Notes: generated from the sequence alone by a model not told the origin. DNA of 19,376 bases from UBA1731 sp964567665 (GCA_964567665.1 CAZMNN010000047.1:1-19376), one strand, 5' to 3'. Shown: positions 1-8,308, counted from the first letter of the stretch. Numbers and translations: made by a program.

Positions 1-88
1 GACTTTTACGGCAATGGCTCAGGCTCGTAGCCCTTATGGCGATGGCAACGCGGCAGAGCGAATATGTACGGTGCTGGAGAAATCATGA
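1..88 (+). CDS. wecB: UDP-N-acetylglucosamine 2-epimerase, C-terminal fragment (partial)
   Basis: Reading from base 2 gives about 28 codons ending in a TGA at 86-88; the gene starts before the window. The peptide contains SPYGDGNAAERI, which closely matches the conserved C-terminus of the non-hydrolysing UDP-GlcNAc 2-epimerase family (NPYGDGxAxxRI). These cytoplasmic enzymes interconvert UDP-GlcNAc and UDP-ManNAc, supplying ManNAc-type precursors for surface polysaccharide. The stop codon overlaps the ATG of the next glycosyltransferase (ATGA at 85-88), so the gene belongs to the same operon. Only the last helix is visible, so the assignment rests on one short but distinctive motif. Confidence 0.72.
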   Translation, partial: TFTAMAQARSPYGDGNAAERICTVLEKS

Positions 89-1191
89 AAGTCCTTTATG
101 TCTGCTCTAAAAGTCTCAAGACGGCGCAAACGGGTGCAGCTACGCAAGCTCGTGAAACCTTTCATGCACTCGTTAGGCATGGTTGTGAAGTGACACGTAT
201 TTATGCTCAGATACCGCCAGGGATATTTGAAGAAGAGGACGGTAGCGTGCTTGACGAGGTGCAGGTTCAGAGGCTTATCGAATCGCATGATGTTACGCAT
301 TTAATCTACTGCTCACGGCCGGTTGTTGCTTATTGGCGGCGATTTTGTCCGCATCGTCCAACCGTTGGGTCTACTGTCTTTTGGTCTGGGTGGGAACGTG
401 TTCGGATTGCGCATCAGAACATGAAGCCTGGGTTTGGAAGGCTTCATTCCGAACTTTCCAGTATTCGGCAGATGTTTCCGTTTGCGAACGATTTTAGGGG
501 GATTGACGTATTTCTTCCGAATTCTCAAGCTGAGGCAGGGAAAATCCAATCATCCTACAGAGCTTCGCGAGGTTCCTTTTGCGTACCTGTTCCAAATGGG
601 TTCTGTGCGCCATCATTTTCTGTTAGCGAGCTTCCACGATCGCCGCTGGCACCTAAAGGCGCATACATTGTCGTTCCGGCTGTTTTTGCTCCTCGCAAGA
701 ACCAGCTTGGCCTGATCAAGGCTTTGGCGGATGTCGATATTCAGATTGTTTTCATGGGTGCGCCATTGGTTTCGTCCGAGGCCCGCTGGATTTATGAAAA
801 GTGCAAAATCAGGGCAAATTCCCGAATGCATTTTATAGGATATGTTTCGAGTGAATCGACCGAGTATTGGAGATTGCTGGCACATGCACAATGTGCATGC
901 CTTTCCTCTGACTGTGAAACCCCAGGAATCGCAATGATTGAGGCCGCTTATGCTGGCGCACGTCCCGTTATCACAAGATTTGGTGGAACGATGGAGTACT
1001 TCGGCTTTGACGCAGAATATTTTACGCCGTACGATGGAAGACAGATTCGTGAAGCCGTCGTAAGGGCTTTGTCGCGTGGCCGATTGTCAGAAAGTCGTGC
1101 AACATCTTATTTGCAATATTCATGGGATTATTGCGCCATGCAGACTATCGAGGCCTATCGGCTGGCCCTTGGAGGGACTTGCGTATGCTAA
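85..1191 (+). CDS. Glycosyltransferase family 4 (GT-B fold)
   Basis: This is a 368-residue cytoplasmic or membrane-associated sugar transferase, probably adding a nucleotide-activated sugar to a lipid-linked glycan. Start 85 is preferred over the in-frame ATG at 64 because GGAGA lies at 76-80, because 85 forms an ATGA overlap with the upstream epimerase, and because the protein then opens with a normal first beta strand (MKVLYVCS). The C-terminal nucleotide-sugar half has the retaining GT4 signature: SDCETPGIAMIEAA contains an EX7E pair (about E278 and E286), followed by a GG-T-E loop. The N-terminal acceptor domain is not diagnostic of the sugar. The gene ends 7 nt inside the next one. Donor and acceptor cannot be told from sequence. 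Confidence 0.85.
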   Translation: MKVLYVCSKSLKTAQTGAATQARETFHALVRHGCEVTRIYAQIPPGIFEEEDGSVLDEVQVQRLIESHDVTHLIYCSRPVVAYWRRFCPHRPTVGSTVFWSGWERVRIAHQNMKPGFGRLHSELSSIRQMFPFANDFRGIDVFLPNSQAEAGKIQSSYRASRGSFCVPVPNGFCAPSFSVSELPRSPLAPKGAYIVVPAVFAPRKNQLGLIKALADVDIQIVFMGAPLVSSEARWIYEKCKIRANSRMHFIGYVSSESTEYWRLLAHAQCACLSSDCETPGIAMIEAAYAGARPVITRFGGTMEYFGFDAEYFTPYDGRQIREAVVRALSRGRLSESRATSYLQYSWDYCAMQTIEAYRLALGGTCVC

Positions 1192-2555
1192 AAACGGTCG
1201 GCGAATCTCATCATTCAACAGCCTTTTCGTCCTGGTGTCTCTTCGTGTTGGGACTCTTCAGTGCGACCAAGGTTTATTTCGTCGGGTGTGTTGCGATTTC
1301 GGAATTAATCGTTTTTTTCGTAGCGCCCATTGTGTACTGGCGTGTGAGAAGGCAAATGCGGTATGAAGGTTTTTTGCAATTTATTCGCATGCTTCTTGCC
1401 GTTATGGCGGCTATGTTCGTGAGTTCGCTTGTCAATGGAACGGCATGGCCATTTGTCGTGAAAGATTTTGCTAATATTTATTCTGTTTTGGCGTATTATG
1501 TCGTTTTTTATTCACTTCTCAGAAACGATATGAAACGGGGGCTTGGCTGGTTTTTTCTAGGCGCGGCATTTTCCGGTGTAATCACGATATTTGCACTCAA
1601 TCCGCAAGCGCAGGTTCTCGATACGGGTTTTGCCTATGTTGGAAACGTGGATAGCGAGGATATCATCAAAGGACCGCTTTTTTGGATTCAGAAAATCAAG
1701 GATTTTGGACAACTTCCGATTTTTGCCGCCTATCTCAAGACCCCTCTCGCTTATTCACTTCTTACACCCATCTTGTTCTCCATATTTGCGCTTATGACTA
1801 CGGTTAGCGGACGAAGTGCGACCTTGTCTATCTTGTTGGGAGGCACCTTGATGTGCATTGGGAGAAAGAGCCGTCGGACAATGTTGATAGCCGGGCAGCA
1901 TTTTTTTCTTTTCTTATTCTTGGGATGTTCCATTATTTTTCTCTACAAAGGAATTTATGCCTACACGGCGAAGGCTGGAATTCTCGGAGAAGATGCGATT
2001 CGAAAATACGAGTATCAGACCAAAGGAAAGGGGGGGATGTTGCAATTGTTGATGTCTGGGCGAAAAGAGTTTTTCATTTCCATTCCAGCAATACTGGAGA
2101 AACCGCTACTTGGGCATGGCCCGCATGCTCTAGACTCCCGAGGGTATGCACAACGATTTTTCCAGAAATACGCCGATCCGGATGAATTTACGACATACCT
2201 CTATTATCTTCGCAAGCAATTATCTGCTGGGTTCTTGCCGGAAATTCCGAGCCATTCTCATATTATGGGGGCTTGGCTACATTACGGCATTATCGGGCTT
2301 TTGTTTTATGTCTGGTTTCTATATACTATTTTCAAACATATCAAGCATTATGCGGCGGCCATTCCGCAATGGTACGGATATTTTTCAGTTACCATTGCAT
2401 CGTATGCTTGGCATATCTTTTTCAGTCCGTTTGGCGCACGCCCACTTTTTGCAATGTTTGCCGTCTGTCTTTTTTTCGCTCGTGCAGTCGGCATGAAAAA
2501 AATCACGCTTCCCTACGAAATGGAAAAGGAGGCGTGCGAATATGATTGCCGTTAA
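1185..2555 (+). CDS. O-antigen polymerase/ligase (Wzy/WaaL-like) membrane protein
   Basis: This 456-residue polytopic inner-membrane protein has roughly ten to eleven hydrophobic segments (for example near residues 15-50, 66-84, 98-112, 119-138, 190-207, 238-260 and 365-382). A long hydrophilic periplasmic stretch (about 261-360) carries the family-type motifs SGRKEFF (291-297) and PLLGHG (307-312), followed by HSHIMGAWLHYGIIG, which resembles the H-N-x-x-L...G-x-x-G-L motif of the Wzy_C domain. Such proteins polymerise or ligate undecaprenyl-linked glycans. Start 1185 is chosen because GGAGG at 1171-1175 sits 9 nt upstream; an in-frame ATG at 1122 lies inside the previous gene. Residues 282-284 are encoded over a G7 run (2030-2036). 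Polymerase and ligase roles cannot be separated by sequence alone. Confidence 0.8.
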   Translation: MLKTVGESHHSTAFSSWCLFVLGLFSATKVYFVGCVAISELIVFFVAPIVYWRVRRQMRYEGFLQFIRMLLAVMAAMFVSSLVNGTAWPFVVKDFANIYSVLAYYVVFYSLLRNDMKRGLGWFFLGAAFSGVITIFALNPQAQVLDTGFAYVGNVDSEDIIKGPLFWIQKIKDFGQLPIFAAYLKTPLAYSLLTPILFSIFALMTTVSGRSATLSILLGGTLMCIGRKSRRTMLIAGQHFFLFLFLGCSIIFLYKGIYAYTAKAGILGEDAIRKYEYQTKGKGGMLQLLMSGRKEFFISIPAILEKPLLGHGPHALDSRGYAQRFFQKYADPDEFTTYLYYLRKQLSAGFLPEIPSHSHIMGAWLHYGIIGLLFYVWFLYTIFKHIKHYAAAIPQWYGYFSVTIASYAWHIFFSPFGARPLFAMFAVCLFFARAVGMKKITLPYEMEKEACEYDCR

Positions 2556-3471
2556 TTCTCGCTCTAACGATATGAAGATACTACTTTCCATTGTTATTGC
2601 TAATTATAATTACGGTCGTTTTCTCTCGGACGCGATAGAGTCCATTCTCGCCCAATGCGATGCGCCATTGAAAGACCCTCTGGGATGTACGATCTTGCCT
2701 ATTCGTGGATGCAAGGAGGCTGTTGAACTCATTATTTGCGATGCGGAATCGACAGACAATTCGGTGGATATCATCCGCAAATACGAGCGTTCTATTTCGT
2801 GGTGGTGCAGCGAGAAGGATGGGGGGCAAAGCGCCGCGTTTAACAAAGGCTTCTCGCATGCGCATGGGGAGTGGCTTACATGGTTAAATGCAGATGATGT
2901 ACTTTTGCAAGGCACGATTAAAGCTTTTGCGGCGTTGGTAAGAGATAATAGGACTGCGATTTGGGTGACGGGAAACAAACTTCACTTTGACTCAGACACT
3001 CAAAGAATAATTAGCATTAACTGGGGGCCACATTCAATGCCGCCACTAATTTCCAGGCGTCATGATTTTAGTGCCGTGTATGGTCCTACGACATTCTTCA
3101 AGAGGAAATTATACGAACAGATGGGGCCTATTGACGAGAGGTTGCATTATGCGATGGATTCGGAGTATTGGGCCCGGGTTACTTTGGCTGGAATTCGGCA
3201 AACTCGGTTGCGCCATATTTGCTGGGGATTTAGAGATCATGAGGAGTCTAAGACGGCTGGGGTTCAGTCTGAGGATGTAATTAATAGAAGAGAGAAGGAG
3301 ACAATATACTGGCATCGGAAACTTAACTTCTATTTTCCGGTTTCTGCGACAAATCCTTGGTATGTTTATTGGTGTCTGTGGCGGATAATAGATGGATCTT
3401 GGGTCAAGAGATATTTTCTCAAATGGCGCTACGAAGGGAAGATGTTTAATAAGGACAGGGAATACAAATGA
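2542..3471 (+). CDS. Glycosyltransferase family 2 (GT-A fold)
   Basis: This 309-residue protein shows the GT2 nucleotide-sugar domain in order: SIVIANYNYGRFLSDAIESI (about 16-35), DAESTDNS (67-74), SEKDGGQSAAFNKG (90-103), and the metal-binding WLNADD (114-119, with D118/D119 as the DXD equivalent). The acceptor region DSEYW (206-210) holds a candidate catalytic base. It most resembles inverting transferases that extend O-antigen or capsule repeat units at the cytoplasmic face. Start 2542 is supported by AAGGAGG at 2526-2532, 9 nt upstream; an internal ATG at 2572 gives a more compact N-terminus but has no such site. The gene overlaps the polymerase by 14 nt and its TGA overlaps the next ATG. 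A G6 run (2821-2826) underlies the conserved DGGQS. Confidence 0.88.
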   Translation: MIAVNSRSNDMKILLSIVIANYNYGRFLSDAIESILAQCDAPLKDPLGCTILPIRGCKEAVELIICDAESTDNSVDIIRKYERSISWWCSEKDGGQSAAFNKGFSHAHGEWLTWLNADDVLLQGTIKAFAALVRDNRTAIWVTGNKLHFDSDTQRIISINWGPHSMPPLISRRHDFSAVYGPTTFFKRKLYEQMGPIDERLHYAMDSEYWARVTLAGIRQTRLRHICWGFRDHEESKTAGVQSEDVINRREKETIYWHRKLNFYFPVSATNPWYVYWCLWRIIDGSWVKRYFLKWRYEGKMFNKDREYK

Positions 3472-4601
3472 GCTACAAAGTCAGAATCTTTCAACCGCTT
3501 GTCCCGCATTATAGGGTCGGATTGTTTAAAGGTCTTGGTCGACAATTTCCTGGACGAGTAGAGATATGTGCGCCTGAGAATCAAGGTGAATATAACAAGT
3601 CAATCCCAGTTGATGGGGTTTTGTGTGATTTTCATCATCCTGAGAGGAAGTTTGGCCCTTTTTACATAATGAAAAGAGCAACGCTCGAAGGGATGCAACG
3701 CGGTGATGTTGTAGTTATAGAGGGCAATATAAGAAAACTGTCATTCCTGCGTATTGCACTGCAGGCTAAGTTGAGGAGGATTGGCGTAGTTTGGTGGGGG
3801 CTACACCGAATGCCGGATCAAAAGAAACTGTCTGAGGTGATTCGGGTTTGGATTATGAAACATCTTGCGTCCAGCATTTTATTCTACAATCAAATGGGGA
3901 TTGATTGGTTTAAGGCTCGCGGCGAGGATATTTCGCGTGTCTTTGCTGTTGGTAATGCCATAGATCAGCAACCTATAAAAGCGGAATTGGAGTATTGGAC
4001 GCAAAATCGCTTGTCGGCATTCTCGCGCACTAATGGTTTGTCTAGTGTACGTGTTTTGTTGGCATGTACACGATTGTCAGACAAGGTTCGTTTACATGAG
4101 GCTATAAGGGCAATGGCGGAACCGGATATGCCGCAAGATGTCATTCTTGCGATAATAGGAGATGGCCCGTTGCGTGAAGAGCTGATGAAATTGGCAAAAG
4201 ACATTGGTGTTGAGAAGAAGATTCGTTGGTTGGGTGCAATGTTTGATCAACATGATATGGCACCTTGGTTCTTGTCGGCGAAACTATTTGTATATCCGGG
4301 ACCGGTTGGGTTAGGGATTCTTCATGCAATGGCATATGGCCTTCCTGCTGTTCTAAATGATACGCATAACAGCACAGAGGCGGAGGCATTTGAAAATGGT
4401 AAATGCGGATTGATGTTTAAAGAGTTTGATGTTGCGGATTTGGCAAAAACGATTCAGACATTGCTGAATGATGCGCGCAAGATAAAATTGATGGGGGAAT
4501 ATGCCCAAAAGCGCGCATTTAAGTGTTATACTATGGACAACATGGTGGAGAATTATTGCGCAGCGATTGTTGCTGCACATAAATTCTCAATAGGAAATTA
4601 G
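3468..4601 (+). CDS. Glycosyltransferase family 4, lacking the usual EX7E pair
   Basis: This 377-residue GT-B protein has an N-terminal acceptor domain (from FQPLVPHYRVGLFKGL) and a C-terminal donor domain with LLACTRLSDKVRLHEAI, then AIIGDGPLREEL and VYPGPVGLGILHAMAYGLPA. In that last motif the glutamates normally expected at the retaining GT4 EX7E positions are replaced (PVGLGILHAM carries no Glu). I recall a GT4 subgroup with the pattern SPGxVGLSxxHALxYGxPV, so this is probably a family trait and not damage. It sits in the glycan operon with an ATGA overlap (3468-3471) with the GT2 gene and ends 2 nt before the next ATG. Substrate unknown. Confidence 0.8.
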   Translation: MSYKVRIFQPLVPHYRVGLFKGLGRQFPGRVEICAPENQGEYNKSIPVDGVLCDFHHPERKFGPFYIMKRATLEGMQRGDVVVIEGNIRKLSFLRIALQAKLRRIGVVWWGLHRMPDQKKLSEVIRVWIMKHLASSILFYNQMGIDWFKARGEDISRVFAVGNAIDQQPIKAELEYWTQNRLSAFSRTNGLSSVRVLLACTRLSDKVRLHEAIRAMAEPDMPQDVILAIIGDGPLREELMKLAKDIGVEKKIRWLGAMFDQHDMAPWFLSAKLFVYPGPVGLGILHAMAYGLPAVLNDTHNSTEAEAFENGKCGLMFKEFDVADLAKTIQTLLNDARKIKLMGEYAQKRAFKCYTMDNMVENYCAAIVAAHKFSIGN

Positions 4602-4603
4602 TT

Positions 4604-5571
4604 ATGAAAAGAATCGCACTTATTCTTCCATACTGGGGAATGCTCCCAAATTATTTCCAGTTTTTCTTGGAAAGCATCAGGCGCAATCCGACGATAGATG
4701 TGCTTCTCTTTACAGATAATAAATCTGACTTTGATTATCCTAGTAATGTTCACAAATACGACATGTCATTTGAACAATTTAAAGAAAAACTACAGGCTCG
4801 TTTTGATTTTACATTAACCCATTTGCAGAGTCCATACCGCCTTTGCGACTTTAGGCCTGCATATGGGTATTGTTTACAAGAATATTTGGGTTGTTATGAT
4901 TTCTGGGGACATTGTGATTGTGATTTAATATTTGGGGATATTAGAAGCATTCTTACGGATAATATTTTATCGCGATATGATCGCATTTTAACGCGTGGGC
5001 ATTTGACGTTATATCGAAATAATTGTAGCACAAATACGGCATTTATGGATGTTTGCGGGGGGGGGGCAAAAACTTCGAGGTTGTGTTCCAGTCGCCCCCT
5101 GGTCGTGGATGGGCTTGGGATGAGTGGGGTGGTACCGCAGGATTTTGGAAGGAGAATCGTTCGGAACGGCTTTATGACGAAATCGTGTTTGATGATATTG
5201 ATGTAGACCACAAACAGTTCATTGCAAGTCAACGTCGGGAACAGGATCATCTGGGAATGAAAACAAATTTGTGCTACCTTTATAGTAATGGCGTATTGCT
5301 CCGTTTGTGTGTCGAAAATGCGCATTCTGTTGTGTCAGAGCCAACTTTGTATGTGCATCTCCAAAAAAGGAACATTACTGTTGAATGCTCAAATGTTAAC
5401 TATGATAACTATTTGATTGTCCCCAATCGCATCATTGACTACGAGGAGATAACGGTAGACAAGTTGAAATGGTGGGGTCGTAGACGCATATTCTATTTTT
5501 CGTCATATAAACGACGATTCGGGAATTTTATGGCTAAGATTCGTGAGTACATAAACGGTGCAGAAAAATGA
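4604..5571 (+). CDS. DUF6625-like glycan-cluster protein, out of frame at a G10 tract (likely phase-OFF)
   Basis: Two overlapping frames together make one protein of about 322 residues. The first frame (4604-5206) has an N-terminus typical of DUF6625 proteins (IALILPYWGMLPNYFQFFL, then CDFRPAYGYCLQEY and YDFWGHCDCDLIFGDIR with an acidic DxD-like motif). The second frame (up to the TGA at 5569-5571) continues it with the WAWDEWGG region and a polar C-terminus. The break falls exactly at ten Gs (5057-5066). G8 or G11 would restore the frame; with G10 translation stops at 5206. DUF6625 proteins are usual in capsule and O-antigen clusters and are presumed GT-A-like transferases, but I know of no proven reaction. 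The 3' end overlaps the next gene by ATGA, which supports a once-intact gene. A homopolymer sequencing error is the alternative. Confidence 0.75.
5057..5066 (+). repeat. Poly-G tract, G10 (candidate phase-variation switch)
   Basis: Ten consecutive Gs lie about 455 nt into the DUF6625-like gene, preceded by TTTGC and followed by CAAAAAC. Upstream and downstream frames differ by one position across the run, so slipped-strand changes to G8 or G11 would restore the full protein. Mononucleotide G tracts of this length are well known as contingency switches in other bacteria. Confidence 0.8.
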
Positions 5572-6710
5572 AGAGGTTGCTTCTTGTTAATTCAGTCTGT
5601 GGGATTCGCTCGACAGGACGAATCTGTGCTGATATTGCTCGCGAATATGAGGAGAATGGTTGGGCGGTCAAGATAGCGTATGGGCGTGAGTCATATGTGC
5701 CGCAAGAGTGTCGAAAGTGGGCAGTTAGGATTGGGACTAAGTATGATGTCTATTTGCATGCTCTGTTGGCACGTTTGTGGGGCGATCATGCTTTTGGAGT
5801 GATGAGATCAACACGTGCGACTAGGCGTTTCTTAAAGTGGGCGGAAGAATGGAGGCCGGATGCAATTTGGCTTCACAATATACATGGTTACTATATCAAT
5901 GCTGAACTGTTGTTTCGATGGATTAAGTCTCGGAAATTTGAGATGGTCAAATGGACATTGCATGACTGTTGGGCTTTTACCGGAGGATGTGGGTATTTTA
6001 CTTTGGTTGATTGTCAGAAATGGCAGAATAAGTGCGAGAAATGTCCGCGCAATGCAGCAATTGTGAAGCGTTCGATATTTGGAACTCACTCAGAATCTGT
6101 GTTGGCAAGAAAGCGTAAGGCGTTTACTGGTGTTGAGGGGCTTGTTCTTGTTGCGCCATCCAAGTGGCTTGCAGATATGACACGGAAGAGTTATCTGTCT
6201 TGTTATGATGTGGAGATTGTCAACAATAAGATAGATAGTTCAGTATTTAAGCATAGGGTAAGTGATTTCAAAGAGAAGAATGGGTTGTTAAATATGCATG
6301 TTATCTTAGGTGTCGCATGCCCTTGGACAGAGCGAAAAGGTTTTTCGGATTTTATACGATTGTCGGCATTGTTGCCAGATAGCTATTGCATCGTCCTTGT
6401 TGGCGTGAGCGAGAAGCAAATCCGTTGTCTGCCAAGCAATATTGTGGGCATAAGGCGTACGGAATCCGCGATAAAGCTGGCTGAGATTTATTCTGCGGCA
6501 GATGTGTTTTTTAATCCAACTAAAGAAGAGAACTATCCTACCGTTAACCTTGAAGCGAGAGCTTGCGGTTGTAGAATCGTAACATATGATACGGGGGGCT
6601 GTGCAGAAACTGTTGAGGGATATGACAAGGCTATAGTCTTGCGTGGTGTGGAGAAAACGCCAGAGGGGTTTAGAAAAATATTGGACGGCATTGTTGAGGA
6701 GCCAGTGTAG
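5568..6710 (+). CDS. Glycosyltransferase family 4, WcaC-like
   Basis: This 380-residue GT-B transferase begins with a conserved N-terminus (LLLVNSVCGIRSTGRICADI) that resembles colanic-acid type WcaC-like transferases. A cysteine group (C141, C149, C156, C159) within the acceptor domain, ending in KCEKCP, is a family hallmark. The donor domain has VACPWTERKGFSDFIRL (249-265), then ADVFFNPTKEENYPTVNLEA (311-330), where E321 and E329 form the EX7E pair. The start overlaps the DUF6625-like gene by ATGA, so it is probably translated by coupling; when the upstream gene is out of frame, ribosomes stop about 360 nt earlier and expression here may fall (inference). The C-terminus ends without the helix seen in many relatives; see the spacer frame that follows. 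Confidence 0.85.
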   Translation: MKRLLLVNSVCGIRSTGRICADIAREYEENGWAVKIAYGRESYVPQECRKWAVRIGTKYDVYLHALLARLWGDHAFGVMRSTRATRRFLKWAEEWRPDAIWLHNIHGYYINAELLFRWIKSRKFEMVKWTLHDCWAFTGGCGYFTLVDCQKWQNKCEKCPRNAAIVKRSIFGTHSESVLARKRKAFTGVEGLVLVAPSKWLADMTRKSYLSCYDVEIVNNKIDSSVFKHRVSDFKEKNGLLNMHVILGVACPWTERKGFSDFIRLSALLPDSYCIVLVGVSEKQIRCLPSNIVGIRRTESAIKLAEIYSAADVFFNPTKEENYPTVNLEARACGCRIVTYDTGGCAETVEGYDKAIVLRGVEKTPEGFRKILDGIVEEPV

Positions 6711-6751
6711 CGGGTAAACTCTACACAGTCGAAGAAAAGGTCTTCCAGTCA

Positions 6752-6833
6752 ATTGCAGAAGTAAAAGCGCAAATTAGCGGATGGTCTTGGCGGCGGGAAA
6801 TTAAAGTTGTCAACATTGTTGAACTTCTGCAAT
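6752..6833. repeat. 11-bp inverted repeat in the spacer before the CapK-like gene
   Basis: ATTGCAGAAGT at 6752-6762 is the exact reverse complement of ACTTCTGCAAT at 6823-6833, with 60 nt between them. A smaller 13-nt palindrome (TCAACATTGTTGA, 6810-6822) abuts the right arm. The region could form a stem in RNA, be a regulator site, or be the remnant of a small mobile element; nothing here decides between them. A frame without start codon also runs through it to a TAG at 6834-6836. Confidence 0.5.
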
Positions 6834-6863
6834 AGGACAATAATGTTAATGTAAGGAGATGCA

Positions 6864-8222
6864 ATGATAGAGGCTATTTACAATCATTCCCCCGTCCTTG
6901 TTCAGAATGTCATGTGTTCGGTCAAGGGCTGGCTGATTGACCGAAAGCGGTTCTCCAAGGGGTTCTTGCGGGAGTTGCGGCGCATGGAAGCGCGGCAGGA
7001 CAATCCGGAGGAGATGTTGCGGAACTTCTTGGCGTTGGCGCGGCATGTGCCGGCCTATGCCAAGGTGTTTGCCGATGGCAGGGGGGGGGGGGCAAAACTG
7101 GAGGACTTCCCAATCATCAACAAGGCCTATCTCAAGGAGCATTACGAGGAGTTCTACAATCCGGCGTACAAGGGGTCGACGCTTGTCATTCACACGAGCG
7201 GCACGACGGGCACGAGCGTCAACATCCCGCAGAGCCAGAACTTCGAGCATCGGCAGTGGGCCACCTGGTGGCGTTATCGTGAGGAACTGGGCATCAAGTA
7301 TGGAACATGGTACGGGTGGTTTGGTTGTGCCGACATGGTGGTGCCTATTCGGCAACGAAAACCGCCATATTGGCGGATTGACTTTGCGGGGCATCGGGTC
7401 ATGTTCGGAACGTACCATCTCAACATAGAGAATGTCGAGTGTTATGTGGAGGAAATCGAGCGCCGAAAATTGACTTGGCTGCACGGACACGCCAGTCGGC
7501 TGTGCTATTTGAGTCGGTTGATCGTAGAAAAAGGACTTTCGCCACTTCGCGGGGTGCGGTTTGTCACGACTGGCTCTGAAAATCTTCTGCCTCAGAACGT
7601 GAAAGAAATTAGTCGAGCATTCCCATGTGCATTGATTCGTACGCATTATGGCATGACGGAGGGAGTTGCCAATTTCTCGCAAACAAAGGATGGTTCATGG
7701 CGAATCGATGATGACTTTGCGCATGTCGAGTTTATCCCGTTGGACGCGAATAGGCCAGAGCGTTGTCGAATTATCGGTACAAATTTCTCGAATGCAGCCT
7801 TTCCGTTGATTCGATATGAAGTGGGTGATGTCGCAATTGTGAAGTGGGAGGCCGGCAAGCCCATTGTCTTGGGGATAGAGGGTCGTGAGAACGAGAGTAT
7901 CGTTATGGACAATGGAATGCTTGTGAACGCAATGTTGTCATACGATATATTCGGAGAATCGTCACACGTGCTGGAAGCTCAAATTCGTGTGTTGAATGGG
8001 TGTACGATTGAACTTCTGGTCGTCAAGTCCGAGAAATACGCAGATGAGGACGAACGAAGGATTTTGCAAAGTGCGAGACGATATCTAAAAGACGAAATCC
8101 GGCTTTCGATTCGTTACACTTCGGAAATCCCACGGGCGAAGTCCGGGAAGTTCAGGGCGGTTATCAAGGTGGATGAATCTTTCCAGGGGGCGCGACAGAC
8201 AAGGAGCGGGAATGGCCTCTGA
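6864..8222 (+). CDS. CapK/PaaK-like adenylate-forming ligase (ANL superfamily)
   Basis: This 452-residue protein belongs to the phenylacetate-CoA ligase-like branch that includes CapK proteins of capsule clusters. Motifs are the phosphate-binding loop TSGTTGT (111-117), HYGMTEG (261-267), a RYEVGDV segment (317-323) at the Y-x-x-G-D position, and a C-terminal domain ending with IPRAKSGKFRAVI (433-445). Members activate carboxylates as adenylates; in glycan clusters they are thought to help modify or acylate sugars, but the substrate is unknown. AAGGAG at 6853-6858 lies 5 nt before the ATG. A run of twelve Gs (7081-7092) encodes R73-G-G-G in a loop before LEDFP; it is in frame here, and loss of one G would end translation near 7428, gain near 7282. 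The first 400 bp look more GC-rich than the rest. Confidence 0.85.
   Translation: MIEAIYNHSPVLVQNVMCSVKGWLIDRKRFSKGFLRELRRMEARQDNPEEMLRNFLALARHVPAYAKVFADGRGGGAKLEDFPIINKAYLKEHYEEFYNPAYKGSTLVIHTSGTTGTSVNIPQSQNFEHRQWATWWRYREELGIKYGTWYGWFGCADMVVPIRQRKPPYWRIDFAGHRVMFGTYHLNIENVECYVEEIERRKLTWLHGHASRLCYLSRLIVEKGLSPLRGVRFVTTGSENLLPQNVKEISRAFPCALIRTHYGMTEGVANFSQTKDGSWRIDDDFAHVEFIPLDANRPERCRIIGTNFSNAAFPLIRYEVGDVAIVKWEAGKPIVLGIEGRENESIVMDNGMLVNAMLSYDIFGESSHVLEAQIRVLNGCTIELLVVKSEKYADEDERRILQSARRYLKDEIRLSIRYTSEIPRAKSGKFRAVIKVDESFQGARQTRSGNGL
7081..7092 (+). repeat. Poly-G tract, G12 (candidate phase-variation switch, ON)
   Basis: Twelve consecutive Gs lie 217 nt into the CapK-like gene, preceded by TGGCA and followed by CAAAACTG. 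They encode glycines in a predicted variable loop, so changes by three bases would keep the protein intact while changes by one or two would truncate it. The 3' flank GCAAAA is shared with the G10 tract at 5057-5066. Confidence 0.8.
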
Positions 8223-8308
8223 ATGGATTCGCGGCAAGGACACAATGTCGGAGTGAGTGGAGCGCGAGCGATGGCGTTGAGGCCATGTAACGAAGGAGTA
8301 CTAGGGGT

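Noticed and set aside
6846..7682. 278-codon minus-strand frame opposite the CapK-like gene
   Set aside because: The plus strand has clear ANL motifs, and the minus frame shows none.
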